Source: Eleusine coracana subsp. coracana (Eukaryota > Streptophyta > Magnoliopsida > Poales > Poaceae). From it: 64,000 nt of DNA. Under the pieces are notes generated by a model that was not told where the DNA came from, searched no databases, and saw only the letters and a program-made list of their open reading frames with translations. Location of the stretch: assembly GCA_032690845.1 (NCBI GenBank), contig CM064422.1, positions 6,696,001 to 6,760,000 of the forward strand, given 5' to 3'. Shown here in pieces: positions 54,131 to 64,000 of the stretch. Each line of letters starts with the position of its first letter. Positions within the stretch are counted from its first letter, which is position 1. Position numbers and translations under genes: made by a program.

Positions 54131-57100
54131 TAAATTTCCCTCAACAAGAGATCAGCGTTGCAATCATGTTATCTTCACTTGCATTCATCAAGGCTCATGC
54201 ATATCCAACCCGCTTTAAGAGTAAGTTTATGTTGCACCAATTCTACTACTCAAAGATACAAGAGGCTTCAACTAAAGTAGCTTCAACTCTCAAATCAGAT
54301 TACTCCTCAAACTAGGCCTTAGATGATAAAATTTTTCCAAAAATTCAGTCTCATTATCCAAACAAAATACTCTCTTGTAAAGAATCAAGACAACACTCAT
54401 CTTACAAATCTCACAAGCCAAACAACTAGAAGTGATCCTATCTACAAATGTTTGGTAAAAGGCTTTATGTGTAGCTTGGTAGAAAAACAACTAGCAACAA
54501 TATAACTCAGAGTATTGTCATATCAAGAGATAGTTCTAATTGCTTTTACTTGAGACTTGTCAAAAAGGCCATTGGAAAACAATATGAAGAAGAGGAAAAC
54601 ACACGCTTTTAGAAAGGTGGATATGTGCAAAAGGCAAAGAATGATCTCAAGAGACAAATGAAGTTCTCGAAATCGGATTGCACATGGTTGGGGTGATAGA
54701 GTTTCAGCCAATAAAATGCACTTACTTGAAAAATAATGGTTTATGCACAAAACTTGTATGAATTCCTCTCTTGCAACTTGATATAACTTAAAACATCCTT
54801 GATCTTCCATCAACAATTTTTTTCTTGAAGTCCATTAGCTAGTGCTTCAGAATGATGAATGGCGTCCATCCCCCCATGCTTAAACGTTGCTCGTCCTCGA
54901 GCAAAGGGAGTGGAAAAAGAAGAGCACTAGCTAAATCATTTATTTCTTCTCTTCGACCATCTAAAACACTTATAATTGCTTTCTGGAGATAACATAGCGC
55001 TTCCTAAATTTTTGAGTCCTTGCGCCGATCGGCGTAGAGGTGCGCCGATCGGCGCACTTCTGATTTCGCCTTGTCTTCTCCTTATATAGATCTTTTGCAC
55101 TTCAGAGAGCCTTCAGAGGTGTATATTGATCAAAATCTTCATCTTCGGCAAGATGTCTTGATAATTTGTGCATAAAACCATAGAAATAGTGCAACGGCTC
55201 AATGAGAAACTCATATCATAGGTTGCGGACAAGGAGAGGATATCACCAAAAGAAATATAGGTTTACAGGTGGGAATATTCAGCGAGCATTGCTAAATATG
55301 AAAAGACTAGCAAACAAGTGATAGTTACGCAAACAAAATAGCCAACTTCCAAGTCTCATACCAAAAGAACACAAACTTGAAACAACTCAACAAATTTCAT
55401 GTTACAATCTACAGGTTTATCATATAAGTGTAACATATTTGGCTTTGGTAGGCATGATCAATGCAAGAGAGCAAAATTTGCAAGGATTAGAGACAACATG
55501 TAATAGTTTTCCAAAAATTATTAAGTACACTAGCTATATTAGAGTTTTCTTCTTAGAGAGCAAAGCATATTGTCATGAAGAACAATTCAACCATATGGGG
55601 TCTTTATCAAAATATCTGTCAAAAAAGACCACCACTAAAGCGAATAGATTTCATAGAATTGGTGCTTAGTTAAAAATTCGGCGGTGGACAATTATGTGCA
55701 ATGAATCATGCAAGTTCTAATAACAATAGCAACTTTCATTATATCTGATGAGGACATCACCATGCTGGATATGCACATATCATGGCCTTTCCCAAGTTAC
55801 AAGTCATCATCAACTCGGTCACCGCGTTTGTCTCGGATTCAGTCGACACCCCTTCACGGTTTTGATGATATCTCCCATATCCGACATCCAAACGAGGCGT
55901 TCTTTGATGCGTTGGAAAGGTGACGACGACACCGATGTTTTGTTTTTGGTCCTAGCTCTAGAAGGGTCGTGAGTCATGCTGTGTGACTATGACAAGGTGT
56001 TGCGCCACCTATTTTGGGCCAACTTGGCCATGTATCGTGTCAGGCCTTAAGCACATGTTGTGTGCGTCCCTCTCCCCTGGTTGCCCCCAACCCTAGGACG
56101 CCCCTGGTTCCTACATAAACTCAGTAGTCATCATCTTTAAGTTTTGGGTTTTGTTTAGTTTAGTTTTTCATAGAGAAACTTGATCGAATTATTGTAATTG
56201 TGGCGACAAGTTCTTTTACAGTAATCCAGGGCCCCTGTTCTTGTTCTACACCACTGTGGCGATTAGTCCTTTTGTGTTTAGAATTTGAACCTTTTCTTGT
56301 GATTCGCTTCATCCATATTTGCAATTTCAGATTGCGTGTTTATCCTTTCTTGCTTGTGTTCTCGATTTCGCTTGCAGTAATAATCAAGTTGTGCTTGATG
56401 TAACAGTTGCGGGGTTAGATCGTGTCTGATTCAAGCTAGCTCGTCGACACTGAGTTTCCAAAATCGAGTTTATCCCCCTACCTCTCAGAAGATCGGGCCT
56501 CATCTACATTAATATCTCTAGCAAAGATTCTCATCAAAATTATGCATTTATTCATCGTGAAAGCATTATAAGACAACGGTGATGATACAGACAAGCTCCC
56601 CTAGATAAATTAATGACATTTTGGTCAACCTAAGGTAGCTATTAGGGATATGTCATTGTCCATTCTTTGTTCTAAGTGAAAAATTACAAATAACCTTTTG
56701 CATGAACAAAACAAGAAGGGTATCACAAAAGAAAAAGAGAGAGAAGACCCAAGTCGAAAGCAGACCGCATTTGCAGGTTTGAGAAGAAAATAAGATTAGG
56801 AGAAGTGAAGAATTAAAGGGACGTTCTCGAATTTTAATCAATTGAAGCGTAACATGTGCCTCCCTTATGCTTAAAATCTTGCTAGATTGCACGAGAGAAG
56901 GGAGATAGCAGGGGCAGCGAGATAGCACCGATCGGCACGAGGATGTGCCGATCGGCACAGACGGTTGTGCCTCTCGTCACTTCCATCTCCAGCCTTGATG
57001 TGCTGTCCCAATGCTCCCTCTTGTATATGCGGCTGTTGTCACCTCGTTTCCTTCGACTGTCCTCGTTCAAGAGTACTTCTTTCATTCCTGCAAAACATTA

Positions 57101-59790
57101 AAATGCACATACTACCCCCGATATGATAGTCGGGGATAGAATAATATCTACCATCTAGCAACAACCTCAAAAGTTTAACCTATGGCATTTTAATTCTAGT
57201 AGCAAAAAGAAAACAAAATCCTAATAGGTGTACGTGTGTACACAAGTGTGGATGCATGGAGTTAATATCATAATGTTAGCAAAGAAACAAGACTATAACA
57301 ATGTTGTTCCACAATTTTGTCTAAACATCACGTTCACATAAAATTGCTAAATGAATATGTCATATGTACACAATTCTAGGATCAAAATGTTTTCATCATT
57401 TAGTCTTGAAGCAAAGCAAACAAAGTGAGCAACGAAGGTTAGTGGCGTGGAAGCTAAACAAGAACAATATTTACACCTAGCTCTAGGCACCATGCTTACA
57501 ACTAGATTGCTAGCAATCTAAACGAAATTTGTTAACAACCAAAGTCTAAACATAATGTTTATGTGACTTAGCTATTGCAAAACCCCATTGGACTAGAGAG
57601 ATAGCGCATTGAAGAAGATTAGCAACCAACCAATGCAAATGATGCAAAACATAGCAAGGCAAATGAACTATCCAATGTTGTTCAACAAATAAGCATAAAC
57701 ACCATGTTTACACCAAAATTTGCTAGAAAGCTCGCGAAGCCAATTAAGTGCTCATCATCAAGTTCAAACCAAGCTATTATGAGTGGGAAAGTGAATATGA
57801 ACATGCAAAGTTGGAGGTTTGTGCGAAACAAAACAAAAACATGTTAGGCGGTAGTGAAGGAATGCTTAGAAAAGCATTTGGGTGCTACGCGGATCGGCAG
57901 TGTGCGTGCGCTGATTGGCGCAGTAGGAATTGGCTTTGGAATACGATGAAAAATGAAGGATGGGAGGCTTAGGTGGACTGAAGTTGGATGATTAAGATGC
58001 ATGCAAGCGAAAACATTATGCAAAAACAAAAAAAACAAAGCAAGTACTCAAAAATTATGCATGTAGTGGATGATTTTTGCAAACAAAACACAAAAGAATG
58101 GTGATGGAGGTCTAATAATAAAAAGTTAATCTAGAACTAATTTGCCACAAGTGAATCAATTGAGTTGGGTTATTCTCACGATACCAAAACTCTAGGTTGC
58201 CCTCCTAGTAGCACTAATCAAGCCAAACAAAACAAAAACACAAAAACATGGGTTGCCTCCTGAAAAGCGCTTCAATTAAAGTCATGTAGCTAGACTTCTT
58301 ACATACCTTATTGTCGTAAAGTCATGATTCTTGGTGTAAGATCCAAAGATTTCCATGCAGCTTGCACTTATGCAAACTTCATCGTGGTTCGCTCATTGCC
58401 CATCTTCATTGTGTTGCATAATGCTCAATGTGTGTATATGATATAATGCTATGGAGTCTTCAATCTTGTTCAACTTCCAATCATTTGCTTGTGGGAGAAT
58501 TGCTCGAGCTATCTTTGTTGTCATCTTCATCTTCACATGGAAAATCTTGGTGACTTCATCTTTTAAGCATTGGAGCATATGTCGGCTTGTTCTGTGAGTT
58601 GTGAATCTTGATATTTGTTGCACCAGTAAGTCTTGATGATGAAGAGTAGATGCAACTTCTTGATTCTTGCACAATGATCCATCAAGTCGACAGTGAAGAA
58701 ATCTGAAGAAATCTGTTGTTGCTTTTCTGAACCAACGTCTTGTTTCTGACATTGCACTGCGATCAAATGGAATTAGAGGCTGAAACATGTGCCATTGCTT
58801 CGGGCATCAAATTATCTTTCCAAGCAGTACTCATGCGTCCAAATCGGACTTCATATGGGGGAGATATGACCTTTTTTTCTAAAGGTATGTCAGGCCGTCT
58901 CGCGACGAATCCGAATTAAATTCAAACTCTCCAAATATTCAAACTCCGTATTTGGAACAACTTGAATCCATGTCAATCACCAAAAGGAAGTCTTCTAAAT
59001 GTATGGAAATCCATAGATCACATGGACATAGAACTTTAATTCCATATTTGGCTCAAACTTCCAATTGTTTGCAACTCTCGTGAAATATTCAAACAGCATG
59101 TGCAGCGTCTCGTGTTTTGGCCATAAATCCTTGTAGGAAACTCCAAATGATGTGATTTAAACCGTTGGAAACTAGACTTGATGCTCTTCCATAATATCAA
59201 ATTTGTAGATCTTTAAATCCTCTGTAGAATTTCACACACTTTCTTTTGGTCAGCGGACAACACATCTACTCATGATCAAGAATGTATTCATCGTGTCTTC
59301 ATTCTTCACAATTGAAATTCCTTATCTTCATGATTCTCTTCTCCCATTAATTGTTGCTGTGAACAAGATAGAATCCTTGCAAAGCATTAGTTAAAAAAAA
59401 ATTGACACAAAGAGCGTACCTCCCTTTTGAGTGCGGTGGTGCCGATTGGCATGGGCGTTGCACCGATCGGCACAAGCGAGTCTTTCATGAACATGGACTC
59501 CGCAGCAGATGATGGGCCACTAACAAAGTTAGCACCTACTATTGTGGAGCAACAGAGTCGACGAAGAGCGGGATCGTCGATGTTGGCGTCGATGCGACGC
59601 CGATCGGCACATGTTTGTGCCAATCGGCACAGGCAACTATGTTGTCGTGCTTCAGTCGAGATTGTGTGCCTAGCTTTGTACCTGTTTTTCAATGGACATA
59701 CAAACAAAGAAAAATAGGGTATGTGCAATAAAAAGATAAAGGATTAATTCGATAAACTAAATAGATCCCTCTAAGCAGGTTTGAGTTGCC
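54131..59790 (-). other. Non-coding interior of element D
   Basis: No domain could be recognised in any frame over 5.6 kb. Landmarks are the duplicated purine-tract/hairpin unit (54866-54905) and dyad pairs at 55021-55056, 56924-56960, about 57889-57930, 59440-59475 and 59596-59633. A GGGTTGCCTCC..AAAAGCGCTT block near 58250 is common upstream of the 3' end of large plant gypsy elements. The sequence is A-rich and carries many ACAAAACA-type words. Confidence 0.7.
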
Positions 59791-59810
59791 GATCCCCGAC
59801 AACGGCGCCA
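59791..59810 (-). promoter_or_regulatory. Element D primer-binding site, tRNA-Asp type
   Basis: On the minus strand TGGCGCCGTTGTCGGGGATC lies 11 bases inside the right LTR. It is complementary to the 3' end of plant tRNA-Asp (which ends CCCCGGCAACGGCGCCA), with one mismatch. This site is used by Athila/Tat-like gypsy elements, so D is probably a gypsy derivative. Confidence 0.85.
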
Positions 59811-59821
59811 AAAAAAGAGCT

Positions 59822-61568
59822 TGTTGGTCATTAATATGCACCCACTTATATACCGCAAGAGCACGGTGTACATTGTAGCACTTTTTCTCTTAGAGTATTC
59901 TAAGGTATAATAGAATCCACAAGGATCAGCAAGAGAACCGTGTTTAGAGTTTACTATTTTATCTAACAAATCAATCCTATCATGAAGTACATATTGCACA
60001 TACAAGAGAGTCGAAAAAGATGAAAGTCGAAGTTGCAAACCTGAGCCAAAGTGCGTCTGACGCCTTAGTAAGCCTAAGTGCGCCAGATGCTTAATTAGCC
60101 AAGGCTTGTGGGAGTAGGAGCATACACATCAACCAAGGAGTATCACCTGGAGTTAGCCTATATGCATCTAGCGGTCGGAGAAAGACTGTGCTGGTCAGCG
60201 CAACTGGTATGCCTATCAGCACTGAAGCAGTAGTCGTTATCATCTTAATCCAAGCTTACTTGACACTTTAAATAATCGGTAAACATTAAAGATGAGCAAG
60301 ACCACTCTGCTTTCCAAACGGCTCCCGATTTATCACTACCGAGAGGAAACCCATAGTCGCACGAGTATCTTAATCCTACTTGACTATCTAAAAGTGTTGC
60401 ACAAGCTTAGCTCTGTCACAACTAAACCACACCCTAGCATCATCAAGCAATCATGATTCATACAAGATTTGAATACTAGCCTAATCAGCACGATTAAGAG
60501 AGCATCTAAATAGCCTAGAACTAAGCAATTGAATAAGCACATGTAAGATCAATTAATCTAGACGAACACAAATTGCAGCAAAGGATAGAATTAAGATAGA
60601 TAACATAAAGATCGATAACTTATACCAATATTCATCATCATCAAGGGCGCGCCGATCGGCTCAACTGGTGCACCGATCGGCGCCGCCTTGATGCATCATT
60701 GACGACTCCTAATGTACATGGCTCTACTTCTCCTAGCTCCGGTATAGTGCACCACGCAGGGTCCCTACCCCACTAGACTATATCTCTTCAATTTGGTGAC
60801 TCTTCTACTCCGGCGGCCACCAAGTTTAGCTCTTAGAGATTGAATCCAAATCGGTTTCTTACCTTCCATAAACAGTGCCAACTTACTTTAATCATAACCG
60901 ATGCTTCCAGAGTCCAAATGAATCAAACATGTACTCTATCGCGTAGCCCTTTAAAAGATCTACAACTTTGATATTATTTATATCGTTACATACGGACGTT
61001 TTGATATCCAAAATTGCGATGCCAAAATTTCTGTCCTGATTCAGATTCCTCTGTGTAGCCTGCCTTGCGGGGCCCATATCTCCTAGCTCTGGAGTCCAAT
61101 AAATGCAAATCATATATGTTTCAGAAATACCTCGACGAGATGTTCAACTTTGGTATTCCGAGTTTTCCTATTTGACCATGTCTTGGGCTCCAAAATCGCG
61201 TGATAATACAGTGCTGTTTCTGGAATCCGTGAATGAACTTTCCTTCCGGATAAACCTTCCAGAAATCCTTAGGCATTGGGCCACGACCTTGAGCTTGCAC
61301 ATTGGACCTCACGGACGTCCTGGAGTGTCTTGCATCCTTCATGGGCCAGCGGGAATCCCTCCTTGCACGGCGAGTCGGGCTTCATGTTGGTACTTCTCAT
61401 ATAAGAGTCATTTTATCTTCTTTTCACCTATTTCTGCAATCAAGCACCAAAACGACACTACATGTTGAAATCGTTAATATTAGATGTAAAACACATGATT
61501 ATGACAAGAATATAGTACGATGTTGGTGGTTTTTAGCATATAAAACGGATACTTAGGAACCACCAACA
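59822..61568 (-). repeat. Element D 5' LTR (right copy), with internal deletion
   Basis: The 1747 bp copy of 52234-54092 lacks about 105 bp corresponding to 53229-53336. The missing part includes the CTATAAG TATA-like sequence. The deletion ends share GGC/GGCC, suggesting microhomology. A dyad pair is kept at 60648-60682. Confidence 0.92.
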
Positions 61569-61658
61569 CCGTCGACCTAACCCAAACCCTAGATCTCCAT
61601 TCACACTCCTCTTCTGCCAATCCTCGTTTACTAACATTTCCGCCAACCCTTGTGCTCA

Positions 61659-62440
61659 ATGGCACCCAAGCGCACTCGCCAGAGCACCAAGAACTCATCA
61701 AAGGGGCAGGCTTCCCCTGTCCATGCGGAGGATGACGCAGCCTTCGACATCCCAGTCTCCTCCATGGATGCAGAGAAGATCAACAGGCTCGTGATCGACA
61801 TAGTGCTTCAAGATCAGCAGACAGGGAATTGGGTTGAAGCTTTAGGTCAGAAATTTCTGCAACCCCTATAGATCATATCATGGTCTTTGCCCCCTTTTTC
61901 TATAGCGGATTTGGGATTCCGTGCTCTTGTTTCTTTTGTGGATTGTTGTTCTTCTATAGGACTAACCTTGTGAATCTGAATCCCAAGTCGATCCTCCACA
62001 TTGTTATTTTTATCCATCTGTGTGAGGTGTTCGTGAGAATCGCTCCCCATTTTGACACTTTCAAGGAACTGTTTGTTCTGAAATCAAACAATAACAATGT
62101 AATTGGTGGTGCGGGATTTCAAATGAGGAATAAGTCGAAATATATTGAAGTTCCTCTTCCCTCTACAAACAAAGGATGGCACACAGATTGGTTTTTACCA
62201 TGGAAACCATGCGCCCCCTCTGTCAGAGTTCACCGTTGAGGCCCCTGTGCCCCGGCCTAAATAGTCAGCAAAAGCATCGCTAGAAAAGAAGGCCCAGGTT
62301 GAGGCGATTTTGGAGCAAATTGCAGTATTAAGAAGACAAGGATATAGTGGGGTTGATGTTGCGGCAAGCTTCATAGACCATCGAGTTTAGCCCACCAAAG
62401 AAACGTCATATCCCTAGTTGGGCATTCGATCTTATAGAAG
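61659..62440 (+). pseudogene. 'Putative gypsy type transposon' domain protein (PF04195-like), 5' part
   Basis: ATG at 61659 starts MAPKRTRQ, followed by an SSMDAEKINRLV segment and NWVEALGQKF near 61840. From about 61876 the frame continues VFAPFFYSGFGIPCSCFFCGL, then LNPKSILHIVIFIHLCEVF and VGGAGFQM-type GGAGFQM. It ends VPLPSTNKGWHTDWF near 62195. This order matches the plant PF04195 family. After about 62270 comes VEAILEQIAVLRRQGYSGVDVAASFI, also typical. Stops at 61869 and 62237 and a stop near 62387 break it. Function of this domain is unknown; it travels with Tat-like gypsy elements. Confidence 0.75.
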
Positions 62441-62508
62441 ATCCTACCATGGAGGTGCCTGAGGAATTATCTGAGCGAGGATTAACACTCTGGCTTGAGA
62501 ATATTTTT

Positions 62509-63042
62509 GAGCAAATTCCTTATGCGCCATCGAAATTATATCATTCCCTTACGAACCATCCAAAATTATAATTTCCCTTCTATACTATTATTTTAAATTT
62601 TATATTCCCTATGAGCCACTTTTGTTATTTATCTATTAGATTATTGTTAAATAATGACAGAAAAGACTACTATACCCTTAAGATAAAATTTAGCAAATTA
62701 TCTAAAATTTTTGTTGGTCGTATAGTAATAAAAAATATATGGCTATTTTGATTTTTGGTACATTTTTAATAGTAGCAGTATAATAAAAAATCAAAAAATT
62801 ATTATATTCATGTGGGAATTCATCCATAATTTTATAAATGATATTTCTGAATTTTTCTAGATTTTATCTTGAGGGCAGATTATTTTTTTTCTCATAATTT
62901 AACAACCATCTAATAGATAAAATAGCAAAAATGGCACATAGGGGATTGGAAATTCAAAATAATATCATGTAAGGGAAGCTATAATTTTGGATGGTCCATA
63001 AGGGATTGGTATAAGTTTTGATGGCATATAAGGCATTTGCTC
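62509..63042. mobile_element. Mutator-like MITE, 534 bp, perfect 9 bp TSD
   Basis: The ends GAGCAAATTCCTTAT and ATAAGGCATTTGCTC are inverse, and symmetry extends about 110 bp inward (CCATCCAAAATTATA, with its mirror at about 62985). The direct repeat AATATTTTT lies at 62500-62508 and 63043-63051. It is AT-rich with no coding capacity and is inserted in the PF04195-type gene. Confidence 0.92.
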
Positions 63043-63059
63043 AATATTTTTTCCTCTTT

Positions 63060-63974
63060 GCTTGATTGGACCCCAGGGTCTGAAAATACCAGACACCATT
63101 CTAAGAACCCCGAGAATGATGTAAGTAAACATTGCTGATCATGTTAATCACAGTTTCTGAAATGCAAACAAACTAATATATCTTGTTAAATGTAGAATCT
63201 AGATAGATATTCGTCAAGCCCACCATTGCCTCCAGTTGTGCAAGAAAAATCACCAAGTCGTCAGCCGGACCACAAACGTCGTTAAGTTCAAATTGTGAAT
63301 TCTGATGAACAAGAAAGTCTGGTGGACAGAACAGCTAGACTCCAGGAAGAAGCAAGAAAAACAGCTTCAGCCGAGTCGTCAGCCAAATCGCAAGGGCCTA
63401 AGTCTGATGTCAGGACCAAATCCTCGAATAAACAAGACCAACCAAGTGAAAAAGGTTCTCGACCGTCTTCAGCTTTAGACTCCCCTTATGTTGTGAAGGA
63501 TACAACACCATCCAGCCCTCCGCCGAAGGTGTCAGGATTAAAATTTAAACGTCGGTCAAAGTAAGTTTGTTAATGGTCTTAGTTTTGTCTTGCCATATAA
63601 CAGCAAATAACTTAGCCAATGCTTATATGATTTATAGATCGTGTAGCACCGCATCTTTGGGCGGCACCATGCCTCAAAGCAGTGTTCTTGAGGAGGCACC
63701 ATCCCAAACCGAGGACAGGACATCCAAAGGTGATGTTCCCGATCACTTGGCAGAGAGGCCGAGTGATGCCCATGATGCTCCCTCATCGACTCGACCAACA
63801 GAAGAGCCTAACAAGCTCAAGAGCTCTTCTATGCCAGACCTAAATGTCGTTGAAACAACCGCGACAAAGGGCAACTCCCCACCTCCAGTCATCGAACAAG
63901 AGCCTACCTTGGTATTCGAAAGGGTACCAGAGCCAATGTATGATTCTCCCATTGGCCCAGAAAAGAAGACATAA
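63060..63974 (+). pseudogene. PF04195-type gene, 3' exons, Ser/Pro/Glu-rich
   Basis: After the MITE the gene continues with an intron-like GTAAGT (63121) ... TAG (63195). An exon of charged, Ser/Lys-rich sequence follows (63295-63564, ending in KFKRRSK), then GTAAGT ... TATAG (63562-63640). The next exon contains SVLEEAPSQTED and SSMPDLNVVE and ends at a TAA at 63972-63974. Low-complexity, probably disordered sequence is normal for the C-terminal half of this gene family. Whether the TAA is the true end is unclear because the window ends soon after. Confidence 0.5.
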
Positions 63975-64000
63975 TTTTGATGCCAATTCACCGAGTGGTG

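Larger units (their letters stand above)
52234..61568 (-). mobile_element. Complete non-autonomous LTR retrotransposon D (LARD-like), 9.3 kb
   Basis: The LTRs of 1859 bp (left) and 1747 bp (right) begin TGTTGGTC and end CCACCAACA. They are flanked by the perfect TSD CCGTC (52229-52233 and 61569-61573). A primer-binding site next to the right LTR and a polypurine tract next to the left LTR give minus orientation. The 5.7 kb interior has no protease, RT, integrase or recognisable gag, only short open frames. Long LTRs with a non-coding interior fit large retrotransposon derivatives (LARDs) that depend on a partner. D sits in the 5' leader of the PF04195-type gene. Confidence 0.93.

Overview
This 64 kb window looks like repeat-dense intergenic DNA of a grass. 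The evidence is a Stowaway MITE with near-canonical CTCCCTCCGT-type ends, CACTA and Mutator-like non-autonomous elements, and monocot-type copia and gypsy polyproteins. The genus is not certain; Oryza-like is a guess. No bacterial features, CRISPR arrays, rRNA or convincing tRNA genes were seen. Only one short two-exon gene (30322-30617) looks like a possible host gene. Nearly everything else is nested transposable elements, many with target-site duplications (TSDs) that can be read directly.

Layout, left to right. 1-912: decayed LINE endonuclease region, minus strand. 913-2101: LTR remnant of the family called D below. 2102-7628: defective copia element copia-1 (TSD CCAAG), inserted in that remnant. 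8380-14839: minus-strand copia-3 (TSD GTTCA) with a long GC-rich leader. 16040-17257: a CACTA end and a TA-flanked MITE. 18533-19462: Mutator-like element with possible captured DNA (TSD ACTTTTTGG). 19951-25524: LTR element A (TSD CTACT), carrying a plant-transposon-type protein but no polymerase. 25894-26631: 738 bp foldback. 26820-27368: hAT-type MITE (TSD GAACGAAG). 27605-28310: another D-family LTR fragment. 30160-30617: the small gene with TATA box and RY motifs. 31006-31415: LINE 3' end. 31605-31841: Stowaway MITE. 32653-33835: non-autonomous CACTA element with a GC-rich interior (TSD AAT). 33879-40300: copia-2 (TSD GGATG), nearly intact.

40700-51030 is a decayed Tat-like Ty3/gypsy element on the minus strand. 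It is accompanied by a decayed plus-strand multi-exon gene at 40725-42762 and split by two solo LTRs, B (44006-45981) and C (48775-50281). A TATA-containing region with 61 bp tandem repeats (51821-52173) leads into a plus-strand gene encoding the 'putative gypsy type transposon' domain (61659-63974). That gene is interrupted in its 5' leader by the complete 9.3 kb non-autonomous element D (52234-61568, TSD CCGTC) and in its body by a Mutator-like MITE (62509-63042, TSD AATATTTTT).

The most unusual signal is promoter architecture. LTRs A, B and C share the same termini and the same core promoter block (AACxGCTAGTTTTTG, 23-24 bp before the TATA box). Upstream, each carries its own array of short dyad-symmetric motifs: ACCGGT-based in A, CCGAT/ATCGG-based in B, and GGAAGTTCC-like in C. 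Element D and its fragments carry pairs of 14 bp palindromes with core CCGATCGG, mostly separated by 6 bp. These arrays are not explained by coding sequence and may be regulatory modules that diversify between families.
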